A stretch of 8,707 nucleotides of DNA from Pseudomonadota bacterium (GCA_023427945.1 JAEYZR010000181.1:1-8707), one strand, 5' to 3'. Shown: positions 1 through 5,979, counted from the stretch's first letter. Made by a program: numbers and translations. The notes: generated by a model not told the origin, from the sequence alone.

Positions 1-595
1 AAAAGCCCTTGAAGCCCTTTTCGACGATGAAGGCCGTGATGCCCTTCTGATGCGCTTCGGGATTGGTCTTGGCATAGACGACCAGGGTATCGGCGTCGGG
101 CCCGTTGGTGATCCACATCTTGGTGCCGTTGAGCACATACCGGTCGCCGCGTTTCTCGGCGCGCAGCTTCATGGAGACCACGTCGGAACCCGCGCCCGGC
201 TCGCTCATGGCCAGGGCGCCGACCTGTTCACCACTGAGCAGGCCAGGCAGGTATTTGCGTTTTTGCGCCTCGGTGCCGTTACGGTGAATCTGGTTGACGC
301 AAAGATTGCTGTGCGCGCCATAGGACAATGCCACCGAGGCGCTGGCACGGGAGAGTTCTTCCATGACGATCATGTGGGCCAGGTAGCCCATGGCGGTGCC
401 GCCATATTCCTCGGAGACGGTCATGCCCAGAATGCCCAGGTCGCCGAACTTGCGCCAGAGATCCATCGGGAATTGATCGTCGCGATCGAGCGTTGCCGCA
501 CGAGGCGCGATTTCCGCATCGGCAAACGTGCGCACCGCGTCACGCAGCATGTCCAGGTCATCGCCCAGATCGAAATTCAGCCCCGGCATTGCCAT
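1..595 (-). CDS. liuA: Isovaleryl-CoA dehydrogenase, N-terminal part (cut by window edge)
   Basis: FAD-dependent acyl-CoA dehydrogenase that oxidises isovaleryl-CoA to 3-methylcrotonyl-CoA in leucine breakdown, in the cytoplasm. The first 198 residues are visible; the frame stays open to base 1, so the C-terminal domain with the catalytic glutamate lies outside. Seen: the helical N-terminal domain (about residues 10-125) and the start of the beta domain with MSEPGAGSDVVSMKL (130-144) and KMWITNGPDADTLVVYAKT (159-177). These closely match isovaleryl-CoA dehydrogenases as I remember them, including GITAFIVEKG (185-194). The ATG at 595 is chosen because AAAGGAGA lies 6 nt upstream (GGAG at 602-605); a second ATG two codons in has worse spacing. 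The gene lies downstream of liuR on the same strand, with its own operator in between, as in proteobacterial liu operons. Substrate specificity is inferred from sequence and context. Confidence 0.93.
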   Translation of the reverse strand, partial: MAMPGLNFDLGDDLDMLRDAVRTFADAEIAPRAATLDRDDQFPMDLWRKFGDLGILGMTVSEEYGGTAMGYLAHMIVMEELSRASASVALSYGAHSNLCVNQIHRNGTEAQKRKYLPGLLSGEQVGALAMSEPGAGSDVVSMKLRAEKRGDRYVLNGTKMWITNGPDADTLVVYAKTNPEAHQKGITAFIVEKGFKGF

Positions 596-626
596 GTCTG
601 TCTCCTTTCGCTTTTCGTAGCATAAG

Positions 627-643
627 CCGATGCCGAGCATCGG
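627..643. other. Small perfect hairpin in the liuA leader
   Basis: CCGATGC, loop CGA, GCATCGG: a perfect 7-bp stem with a 3-nt loop between the proposed liuA promoter and the ribosome binding site. If transcription starts near 646, the hairpin would sit at the very 5' end of the liuA mRNA, where such stems can protect against decay. It has no U-run, so it does not look like a terminator for liuR. The role is inferred. Confidence 0.4.
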
Positions 644-652
644 TGGAAGTCC

Positions 653-679
653 TTCATATTACGTTTACGTAAACGTCAA
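653..679 (-). promoter_or_regulatory. Probable liuA promoter spanning the LiuR operator
   Basis: On the minus strand, TTGACG (674-679) is a good -35 (5 of 6 to consensus) and TATGAA (653-658) a possible -10, separated by 15 bp that are almost entirely operator palindrome. An operator lying inside a poorly spaced promoter is the usual layout for MerR-family regulators, which typically use over-long 19-20 bp spacers. Here the apparent spacer is short, so either the -10 is misassigned or LiuR acts as a repressor. Start of transcription is not determined. Confidence 0.45.
661..676. promoter_or_regulatory. LiuR operator 1 (upstream of liuA)
   Basis: ACGTTTACGTAAACGT is a perfect 16-bp palindrome, 65 bp upstream of the liuA start. 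A nearly identical palindrome occurs upstream of liuR and the hydrolase gene (1126-1139). The sequence agrees with the TTTACGTAAA-type motif I recall being assigned to LiuR in proteobacterial branched-chain amino-acid regulons. Binding is inferred from symmetry, duplication and position. Confidence 0.82.
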
Positions 680-713
680 TCTAAACAAGGGTTTTCCCTA
701 GAAAAATCCGAGA

Positions 714-1097
714 TTAGAGCGTGTGTTTGCGCAAAAGCACCTCACAGCTTGCTTCCTGCTCGGCGATCTCGCCCAGGGTTTCGTCGATGTCGCGGCGCTG
801 CTGTTCCAGCGTCTTGCGATGCGCGGCCAGCACACTCAGATAATGCCGCAGCTGAGGCAAGGTATCACGCGGACTGTCGTACATGTCGATCAGCGCACGA
901 ATTTCAGACAATTGCAGCCCCAGCCGCTTGCCGCGCAGGGCCAGCTTCAGGCGGGTACGGTCGCGCGGTCCGTAGACGCGCTGGCGCCCTTCACGAGCAG
1001 GACTGACAATGCCGTGGTCTTCATAGAAACGAATCGTTCGGGGTGTGACGTCGAACTCACGGGTGAGTTCTGAAATCGTCCAGGTTTGCGCAGGCAT
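714..1097 (-). CDS. liuR: MerR-family regulator of leucine/isovalerate degradation (LiuR)
   Basis: Transcription factor of 127 residues. The N-terminal winged helix-turn-helix covers about residues 6-73: WTISELTREFDVTPRTIRFYED, then GIVSP and the wing segment RQRVYGPRDRTRLK, as in MerR proteins. Residues 76-115 form a long charged helix suited to the antiparallel dimer coiled coil. There is one cysteine (C118) and no paired metal-binding cysteines, which argues against a metal sensor and fits the LiuR branch, thought to sense a branched-chain acyl-CoA intermediate. The gene is upstream of liuA in the same direction and divergent from the hydrolase gene at 1190. Operator palindromes on both sides suggest self-control and control of both neighbours. 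No strong Shine-Dalgarno precedes the ATG at 1097. The assignment rests on family plus context. Confidence 0.9.
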   Translation of the reverse strand: MPAQTWTISELTREFDVTPRTIRFYEDHGIVSPAREGRQRVYGPRDRTRLKLALRGKRLGLQLSEIRALIDMYDSPRDTLPQLRHYLSVLAAHRKTLEQQRRDIDETLGEIAEQEASCEVLLRKHTL

Positions 1098-1121
1098 AAG
1101 ATAGGGTTTCGGTATGGCAAA

Positions 1122-1150
1122 CTGCCGTTTACGTAAACGTAACTTATGAT
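1122..1150 (+). promoter_or_regulatory. Possible promoter of the MBL hydrolase gene around LiuR operator 2
   Basis: TATGAT (1145-1150) is a good -10 (5 of 6). The best-spaced -35, CTGCCG (1122-1127), is weak (3 of 6), with 17 bp between them. The operator palindrome (1126-1139) overlaps the -35 and fills most of the spacer, as with liuA. A weak -35 that needs an activator fits MerR-type control. The leader before the ATG at 1190 would be about 33 nt. Confidence 0.4.
1126..1139. promoter_or_regulatory. LiuR operator 2 (between liuR and the MBL hydrolase gene)
   Basis: CGTTTACGTAAACG is a perfect 14-bp palindrome sharing its full core with operator 1; in the 16-bp form (1125-1140) only the outermost pair mismatches. 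It lies in the 92-bp divergent gap, its centre about 35 bp from the liuR start and 57 bp from the hydrolase start, so one site can serve autoregulation and control of the hydrolase. Confidence 0.8.
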
Positions 1151-1189
1151 GGCAGGCACGATACCGTCAAGTCATTAAAGCGAGACACC

Positions 1190-2254
1190 ATGAATCCCAA
1201 CGAACAGAAACTGGAATATCCCTGGGGCGAAGCGCTTCCCGCGCCTGGCTCGGTGATCGACATCGCAGAGGGCCTGCGCTGGATCAGGCTGCCTCTGCCC
1301 TTCGCACTGGATCATGTGAACGTCTGGCTGCTGCGCGACAACTTCGAAGGCCGCGACGGCTGGACGTTGATCGATTGCGGCGTGGCCCGCGACGACGTGC
1401 GCGCCTTGTGGGAACAGATTTTCGCCAACTGTCTGGACGGCCTGCCCATCGTGCGCGTGCTGGTCACGCACATGCATCCCGATCACGTGGGCCTGGCAGG
1501 CTGGCTGTGCGAGCGCTTCAAGGCGCCGTTGTGGATGACCATGACCGACTTCTTTGTCGCTACGCTGTGGAGCAGTGGCGCCAACCAGAGGGGTGCGCGG
1601 GGGGGCGAATCGGCCGCTGAACACTTCGCTCGCCACGGGCTATCCGATCCCGAGCATCTCAGCCAGATCCGCGAGCGCGGGAAGTACTACCCCAGCCTGG
1701 TGCCCACGGTGCCCCACGAATATCGTCGGGTGCTCGATGGCGAAACGATCCGCATCGGACAACACGACTGGCGCGTCATCATTGGTTATGGCCATGCGCC
1801 CGAGCATATTTCACTGTTCAATGCCGAAACCAACATCTTCATCGCCGGCGACATGGTGCTGCCACGCATCTCGACCAACGTCAGCGTGTTCGACTACGAG
1901 CCTGACGGCGATCCGCTGCGGCTTTACCTGGAGTCCCTGGACAAGTACGAGCCCTTGCCTGAAGACGCGCTGGTGCTGCCCTCGCACGGCCGGCCGTTCA
2001 AGGGTCTGCACGAACGTATCCAGCAGCAGCGCGAGCATCATCGGGACCGACTGGACGAGGTCGTCCGGGCCTGCGCCGAAGCAGGCAAGACCACCACGGA
2101 CATCGTGCCCATCATGTTCCGTCGCAAGCTGGACACTCACCAGCTGACTTTTGCGATGGGCGAGGCGCTCGCCCATCTGAACCTGTTGCTGTTCCGTGGT
2201 GACCTGGTGCGCCGGGTGGACGCAGACGGATTGATACGGTTCTACAAGGCCTGA
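1190..2254 (+). CDS. Metallo-beta-lactamase-fold hydrolase with C-terminal winged-helix domain
   Basis: Putative zinc hydrolase of 354 residues. The MBL fold spans about 20-275 with a complete ligand set: THMHPDH (H94, H96, D98, H99), H202 in GYGHAPEH, D221 in AGDMVLP and H266 in LPSHGRPF. Residues 280-354 look like the small winged-helix domain seen in the LACTB2-like branch. No signal peptide is visible, so it is probably cytoplasmic. The exact substrate is unknown. LACTB2-like proteins and other MBL enzymes hydrolyse thioesters, nucleic acids and other esters. Its position, divergent from liuR across a shared operator, suggests a job in branched-chain acyl-CoA metabolism, for example a thioesterase or salvage hydrolase (inference). 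The ATG at 1190 follows only a weak AGCGAG-type ribosome site. A run of seven G (1599-1605) lies within the reading frame without disrupting it. Confidence 0.88.
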   Translation: MNPNEQKLEYPWGEALPAPGSVIDIAEGLRWIRLPLPFALDHVNVWLLRDNFEGRDGWTLIDCGVARDDVRALWEQIFANCLDGLPIVRVLVTHMHPDHVGLAGWLCERFKAPLWMTMTDFFVATLWSSGANQRGARGGESAAEHFARHGLSDPEHLSQIRERGKYYPSLVPTVPHEYRRVLDGETIRIGQHDWRVIIGYGHAPEHISLFNAETNIFIAGDMVLPRISTNVSVFDYEPDGDPLRLYLESLDKYEPLPEDALVLPSHGRPFKGLHERIQQQREHHRDRLDEVVRACAEAGKTTTDIVPIMFRRKLDTHQLTFAMGEALAHLNLLLFRGDLVRRVDADGLIRFYKA

Positions 2255-2282
2255 GGGGCCTCAGGCAAACGCCGCCTCAGGC
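2249..2282. repeat. GCCTGAGG/CCTCAGGC inverted-repeat cluster at a convergent gene junction
   Basis: GCCTGAGG (2249-2256) is followed at once by CCTCAGGC (2259-2266), and GCCTCAGGC recurs at 2274-2282. Both neighbouring stop codons are built into these copies: TGA of the hydrolase at 2252-2254 and, on the other strand, TGA of heme oxygenase at 2277-2279. The fold could be a compact GC hairpin usable from both strands. No T-tract follows in either direction, so a classical intrinsic terminator is not shown; it may only slow polymerase or protect 3' ends. Confidence 0.5.
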
Positions 2283-2942
2283 GTTCACCGGGGCGTCGCC
2301 GAATGCCTCGGTGAGCGTCGTACCGAAAAAACGAAACGCTTCATGTGCGCCCTGCACGACTTCGTCCTGCTGATCGGGGCTGAGGTCGGCGGCATCCATC
2401 GAGGCGGTGAAAGCGCGCCAGGCCATCGCCCGGCCCGTGGGCGAGGCCGCCAGATTGCGCGCCCCGAAATCGGCCGTCAGGCCCAGCGCACTCTGGGCCT
2501 CCTTGAACAGAAAGGCCGCACCCAGCGTGGACCCTTCGCTCACGTACAGCCAGCCCAGCGCCCGCGTGGCCGTCACATCCTGGTCTGCCGGCAAGGCCGC
2601 AGCCTCGATACCAGCGTCACCCACCCACTGACGGCAACGAGACGTCAGTTCGTCGTCCAGATCGCGCAGGTCATCGCGGGCCGCTCCCACACGCGAGCGC
2701 ATGGGCAGGTCCGGGATGATGGCATCAACGCGGCTCTGGCCGGCGAGCGCATTCACGCGCGACTGAAAAACGAATTGCGCGGCGACGAAACGAACGTAAC
2801 GATCACGTGAGGTGAACGGGGCAAGCTCTCCCATCAGCACATGCATGGACTCATGCAGCGCGGCGGTCTCCGTTTTCAGCCTCATGGCCAGACCCTCGGG
2901 CGATGGCGATACTGCGGCGGTGTGATTGACGTTCTCGGTCAT
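2277..2942 (-). CDS. Biliverdin-producing heme oxygenase
   Basis: Predicted to open the heme ring with oxygen and electrons, giving biliverdin, CO and iron, in the cytoplasm. The 221-residue all-helical protein shows the family marks: LKTETAALHESMH, with H30 the likely proximal heme ligand, and GWLYVSEGSTLGAAFL (130-145), matching the distal-helix GSTLGG signature with the last Gly replaced by Ala. RNLAASPTGRAMAWRAF (162-178) also fits the bacterial HemO/BphO-type branch. The N-terminal 18 residues are extra and look disordered. The ATG at 2942 has AAGGA (2948-2952) 5 nt upstream. It follows the acylphosphatase gene after 11 nt, so the two are likely co-transcribed. No heme uptake, Fur-box or phytochrome gene is visible, so iron supply versus chromophore supply cannot be decided here. 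Confidence 0.87.
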   Translation of the reverse strand: MTENVNHTAAVSPSPEGLAMRLKTETAALHESMHVLMGELAPFTSRDRYVRFVAAQFVFQSRVNALAGQSRVDAIIPDLPMRSRVGAARDDLRDLDDELTSRCRQWVGDAGIEAAALPADQDVTATRALGWLYVSEGSTLGAAFLFKEAQSALGLTADFGARNLAASPTGRAMAWRAFTASMDAADLSPDQQDEVVQGAHEAFRFFGTTLTEAFGDAPVNA

Positions 2943-2953
2943 GGGTGTCCTTG

Positions 2954-3241
2954 TCAGAGCTGTTCGAAACGATCAAAGCGCCGATCCACCTCACGGCGTT
3001 CGTGCGTGATTTCGCGCACTTTCGCAGCCGGCGGGCCGACGTGCATCCAGGCCAGCATCTGATCGATCTGATCGGGCGTACCCTGCACCAGCGCTTCGAC
3101 ACTGCCATCCAGATTGTTCTGGACCCAGCCGCGCGCACCTATGCTGTGCGCCTGGCGGACACAGGCCAGGCGATAGCCGACACCCTGCACACGGCCCGTG
3201 ACGTGAATATAGACAGTTTCTGGTTCATTCAAGCTTCGCAT
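2954..3241 (-). CDS. acyP: Acylphosphatase
   Basis: Small cytoplasmic enzyme that hydrolyses carboxyl-phosphate bonds such as acetyl phosphate or 1,3-bisphosphoglycerate. With the start at 3241 it has 95 residues, the normal family size. Seen: VTGRVQGVGYR (14-24) with catalytic R24, and GWVQNNLDGSVEALVQG (38-54) with catalytic N42, then the GPPAAKV segment. Upstream in-frame starts (ATG at 3259, GTG at 3286) would add residues unlike the family. The ATG at 3241 has GGGAA about 10 nt upstream, and a TAGAAT -10 fits a transcript starting near 3266. The gene is first in a pair with heme oxygenase and divergent from nadM. Cognate substrate cannot be told from sequence. Confidence 0.92.
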   Translation of the reverse strand: MRSLNEPETVYIHVTGRVQGVGYRLACVRQAHSIGARGWVQNNLDGSVEALVQGTPDQIDQMLAWMHVGPPAAKVREITHERREVDRRFDRFEQL

Positions 3242-3272
3242 CGCACTGGTTTCCCGCATTTCGAACGGCACA

Positions 3273-3278
3273 ATTCTA
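3273..3278 (-). promoter_or_regulatory. Possible -10 element for acyP-heme oxygenase
   Basis: TAGAAT on the minus strand matches 5 of 6 consensus bases and would start transcription about 25 nt before the acyP ATG. No convincing -35 hexamer is seen at 16-18 bp, so this is tentative. Confidence 0.3.
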
Positions 3279-3334
3279 GCGCGCACACGCCACCCGCTCT
3301 GGGTATAGTGCTTGCCCGGGATGCTATTTCACAT

Positions 3335-3343
3335 TGGTATGCT
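3335..3343 (+). promoter_or_regulatory. Possible extended -10 element directly before nadM
   Basis: TGGTATGCT resembles an extended -10 (TG, one base, then a 4-of-6 hexamer). TTGCCC at 3312-3317 is 20 bp upstream, too far for a normal -35. Transcription from it would begin at or next to the A of the nadM ATG (3350), and no Shine-Dalgarno is seen, which raises a leaderless mRNA as a possibility. Weak evidence. Confidence 0.25.
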
Positions 3344-3349
3344 TTGCCC

Positions 3350-4417
3350 ATGACGCCTGCTTACACCCACAGTCTTTATATCGGCCGTTTCCAGCCTTTC
3401 CATCTCGGCCATGCCCAGATGCTGGCGCACGCCCTGAGTGTCGCGCCGCGCTGCATCGTGGTGATCGGATCGGCGCACCAGTCGCCCACACCCAAGAACC
3501 CTTTCGACTGGGAAACACGCGCCGACATGATCAAGGGCTCGCTGACGCCGCAAGACGCCGCGCGCGTGGATATCGTGCCGCTGCGCGACTACTACGACGG
3601 CGAACGCTGGGCGCAGGCCCTGCGCGACGCGGTGCAGAACGTGGCTGGCGAATCTGCCCAGGTGGCCTTGATCAGTCATTACAAGGACGCCTCAAGCGCC
3701 TATCTGCGCTGGTTTCCGCAATGGCATACCGTCGCGTTCGCCCGGCAGAACGCCATCGATGGCACGCCCTTGAGAACCCGGTTCTACGATGCAATCTTGC
3801 ACGGCGAATCGCCCGTGCGGGCACTGCAGACCATCGAGGACGCGCTACCGCAAGGTACGCAGAAGGTGCTGGCGAACTGGGCCGCCCAGGAGAACCTTGC
3901 GCACGAAATGGCCCAGGAGTGGCAGAAGCTTTGCGAAGTGCGCCAGGCCTGGTCGCATTCGCCCTACGACCCGATATTCGTCAGCGTGGATTGCGTGGTG
4001 AAGTGCCGCGACCATGTGCTGCTGATCGAACGTGACCGGCGCCCCGGTGCCGGGCTGATGGCACTGCCGGGAGGGTTCCTGGAAGCCGACGAGTTTCTTC
4101 AGGATGCCGCATTGCGTGAACTGCGCGAGGAGACCGGCCTCACACTGAGTTTCACCGATGCGGATGTCACGCTGGATGCCGTGCGCGTCTTCGACCATCC
4201 GCAACGCAGCGAGCGCGGGCGCGTGATCACCCATGCCTACGCCATCACGCTGCAGGCCGCGGCGTTACCAGCCGTGCACGCCGGTGACGATGCCCGCAGC
4301 GCTCGCTGGGTGCCCACAGGAGAGCTGCCTGCCCTGGAGGCACGCATGCACAACGACCACTTTCATATTCTGGATACGTTTCTGGACCTGTTGCCCCACC
4401 GCGTGACCAGCCGTTGA
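3350..4417 (+). CDS. nadM: Bifunctional NMN adenylyltransferase / Nudix hydrolase
   Basis: A 355-residue fusion for NAD metabolism. The N-terminal half (about 1-185) is a NadM-type nucleotidyltransferase joining NMN and ATP to make NAD: IGRFQPFHLGH (11-21) carries the H18/H21 pair, and IDGTPLR (136-142) stands for the ISxTxxR motif. The C-terminal half (about 205-350) is a Nudix domain with a perfect box GX5EX7REUXEEXGU at 242-264 (E248, R256, E257, E260, E261, G263), preceded by LMALPGG. In known NadM-Nudix proteins this half is an ADP-ribose pyrophosphatase. The size matches the family (about 340-350). The frame stays open for 135 codons upstream, but that stretch is antisense to acyP and lacks homology, so the ATG at 3350 is used; no Shine-Dalgarno is seen. 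The 3' end overlaps the convergent exporter gene by 55 bp. Confidence 0.93.
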   Translation: MTPAYTHSLYIGRFQPFHLGHAQMLAHALSVAPRCIVVIGSAHQSPTPKNPFDWETRADMIKGSLTPQDAARVDIVPLRDYYDGERWAQALRDAVQNVAGESAQVALISHYKDASSAYLRWFPQWHTVAFARQNAIDGTPLRTRFYDAILHGESPVRALQTIEDALPQGTQKVLANWAAQENLAHEMAQEWQKLCEVRQAWSHSPYDPIFVSVDCVVKCRDHVLLIERDRRPGAGLMALPGGFLEADEFLQDAALRELREETGLTLSFTDADVTLDAVRVFDHPQRSERGRVITHAYAITLQAAALPAVHAGDDARSARWVPTGELPALEARMHNDHFHILDTFLDLLPHRVTSR

Positions 4418-5298
4418 CCGAACTGGTTGATGACCAGGCCAAGCAGCACGCCCAGCGCGCCCAGCCATTGCAACAGCGTGAGTGTCTCATCGAAGGTCAC
4501 GGCAGCCGTGGCCAGCCCCACCACCGGCACCAGCAGGCTGAAAGGCGCCACGCGGCTGGAAGGGTGCCGCTTGAGCAGATTGGTCCAGAGTGTGTAGCCC
4601 ACCAGGGTGGAGGCCACGGCCAGGTAGATCACCGCTGCCCATCTCCCCCAGGAGATATCGGCAAGGACGGCCAGGGAAACGTCTTCGAGGCCAAAAGCCA
4701 GAAGGACGAATGGCGGAAAAGCAACCAGACTGGTCCAGACGATGAAGGCAAAGGCATCGTAGCCGGGTGACCTGGCCGCCAGGTGGCGCACCAGCAGATT
4801 GGATATCGCCCACATCAGCGCGGCCACGATGGTCAGGGAGAATCCGATGAGCGTCATCTGGCCCGGCCCATCGCCGTGGGAGGCGCCGATCAGCCCCAGG
4901 CCTGCCGTGGCCAGCGCCACGCCGATCCATTGCACACCACGTGTGTGCTCGCCCATGAACAACGCTGCCAGCACCAGGGTCAACATGGCCTGCGTTTGCA
5001 GGACCAGCGAGGCCACGCCCGCCGCCATGCCCAGGCTGATGGCCACGAACAACAGGCCGAACTGACCGACCCCTTGCACCAGGCCGTAGGCCAGCACGAA
5101 ACGCATCGGCACACGCGGCCTGCGCACGAACAGCACCAGGGGCAGGCTGGCCAGAGCATATCGCAGCGCGCCCAGCAGCATCGGCGAGACGCTTTGCAGC
5201 GCATACTTCATCACTGCAAAGTTCAGCCCCCAGATCAGCACCACACCGAGCGCACAGGCGTAATCCAGGCGCGACATGACCGCACGCGATTCAGACAT
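4363..5298 (-). CDS. eamA: EamA-family amino-acid exporter (DMT superfamily)
   Basis: Inner-membrane exporter with two EamA repeats and about ten membrane helices over 311 residues. It resembles E. coli EamA (YdeD), which exports O-acetylserine and cysteine: WGLNFAVMKYAL near the N-terminus, GMAAGVASLVLQTQAMLTLVLA in the first repeat, and VAPFSLLVPVVGLATAA with FDETLTLLQWLGA near the end. The substrate is inferred from that likeness. The ATG at 5298 is preferred because GGA lies 7 nt upstream; the ATG at 5277 would give 304 residues, close to the E. coli length. It is the last of three minus-strand genes after the Lrp regulator and the SET gene, with an 81-nt gap holding no clear terminator or promoter. 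Amino-acid exporters are often run by Lrp-family proteins. The 3' end overlaps nadM. Confidence 0.9.
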   Translation of the reverse strand: MSESRAVMSRLDYACALGVVLIWGLNFAVMKYALQSVSPMLLGALRYALASLPLVLFVRRPRVPMRFVLAYGLVQGVGQFGLLFVAISLGMAAGVASLVLQTQAMLTLVLAALFMGEHTRGVQWIGVALATAGLGLIGASHGDGPGQMTLIGFSLTIVAALMWAISNLLVRHLAARSPGYDAFAFIVWTSLVAFPPFVLLAFGLEDVSLAVLADISWGRWAAVIYLAVASTLVGYTLWTNLLKRHPSSRVAPFSLLVPVVGLATAAVTFDETLTLLQWLGALGVLLGLVINQFGQRLVTRWGNRSRNVSRI

Positions 5299-5379
5299 AT
5301 TTTTCCAGAGCCCCCGTGTCGCACATCGGAAGACATGCGCTGCAACGGGAGGCAAGCCATGCAGTGTAGCGATTAGCCG

Positions 5380-5907
5380 TCAGTCGAGCTTGGCAGCAGG
5401 ATTCGCTGCCGCGGGCTCGCTGGTCTTTTTCTTCTTCTTTTTCTTCGGCAGCGCGAGCATGGTGCCCCGGCATTCCGGGGTAGCGCACAGGCAGAGATAA
5501 TCGCGCTTCATCTGCTTGGTGATGCGCCCTTCCATGACCAGGCCATAGTCGTAGAAAATCTCTTGCCCCCGGGCAATGTCCTGGCGCGCCACGATGTACA
5601 CCCGCTTGCCGTGACGGCCCTCTTCGGACTCACAGTTCGGTGTGCAGGAGTGGTTGATCCAGCGCGCATCGTTGCCCTGATCTCCCCCGTCGATCACCTG
5701 GCCTGAGCTCAGTGCGAAAAAGAAAGTGTGGAAGGGATCGTCCGGATTGGTGGGATGCCGGCGATCCGCTTCTTCGGCGCTGATGCGTGCACCGCCATAT
5801 TCGATGATGCGCGTACCTGCGGGAATCTTGCGGGCGGCAAAAACGCCGTTGCCATGTAGTTTCGAGCGGCGGACCGTGTACCAGGGCTTGGAAGTTTGTT
5901 CAGGCAT
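5380..5907 (-). CDS. SET-domain protein-lysine methyltransferase with post-SET zinc site and polylysine tail
   Basis: Predicted S-adenosylmethionine-dependent methyltransferase acting on protein lysines; target unknown. In 175 residues it holds a compact complete SET domain: KLHGNGVFAARKIPAGTRI (16-34, the GxG cofactor strand), IEYGG (35-39), WINHSCTPNCE (83-93, the NHSC pseudoknot motif) and EIFYDYG (116-122, the catalytic tyrosine region). The post-SET part has C139, C141 and C146, which with C92 complete the usual zinc site. The tail has seven lysines in a row (155-161; bases 5425-5445) then an Ala/Pro-rich end. The ATG at 5907 is chosen over an in-frame TTG at 5946, which would add 13 residues outside the domain and lies at the likely transcription start. 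It follows the Lrp gene by 44 nt and precedes eamA. Single-domain SET proteins occur in some bacteria, mostly without known substrates. Confidence 0.88.
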   Translation of the reverse strand: MPEQTSKPWYTVRRSKLHGNGVFAARKIPAGTRIIEYGGARISAEEADRRHPTNPDDPFHTFFFALSSGQVIDGGDQGNDARWINHSCTPNCESEEGRHGKRVYIVARQDIARGQEIFYDYGLVMEGRITKQMKRDYLCLCATPECRGTMLALPKKKKKKKTSEPAAANPAAKLD

Positions 5908-5950
5908 GACACCACTTGAAAGCGGCGCGCACGCCGTTGGAAACAAGGCG

Positions 5951-5979
5951 ATTATAGAGATGACCCGTCGCTATGCGTA
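5951..5979 (-). promoter_or_regulatory. Possible promoter of the SET gene within the end of the Lrp gene
   Basis: TATAAT (5951-5956) is a perfect -10 overlapping the Lrp stop codon, with TACGCA (5974-5979, 3 of 6) 17 bp upstream as a weak -35. Initiation near 5944 would give a 37-nt leader before the ATG at 5907, so the SET gene may be expressed apart from the regulator. Confidence 0.45.

Noticed and set aside
50..625. Plus-strand open frame of 191 codons over liuA
   Set aside because: It is antisense to the clearly recognisable isovaleryl-CoA dehydrogenase and has no domain of its own.
1599..1605. Run of seven G in the MBL hydrolase gene as a phase-variation tract
   Set aside because: It is short for slippage control, the frame through it is intact, and a metabolic regulon enzyme is not a typical phase-variable gene.
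2945..3349. N-terminal extension of 135 codons to nadM, which would make a 490-residue protein
   Set aside because: It is exactly antisense to acyP, shows no domain, and the nucleotidyltransferase motif begins 11 residues after the ATG at 3350 as expected for the family.
5299..5355. Longer exporter protein starting at 5355
   Set aside because: The added 19 residues are hydrophilic, absent from EamA as I recall it, and the ATG at 5298 already precedes the first membrane helix by an adequate stretch.
5424..5446. Pyrimidine-rich tract read as a terminator T-run or low-complexity repeat
   Set aside because: It is in frame and encodes the lysine tail of the SET protein; no stem-loop precedes it on either strand.
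5944..5946. TTG start for the SET gene giving 188 residues
   Set aside because: It lies at the predicted transcription start of the TATAAT promoter and adds 13 residues outside the SET fold; the ATG at 5907 fits better.
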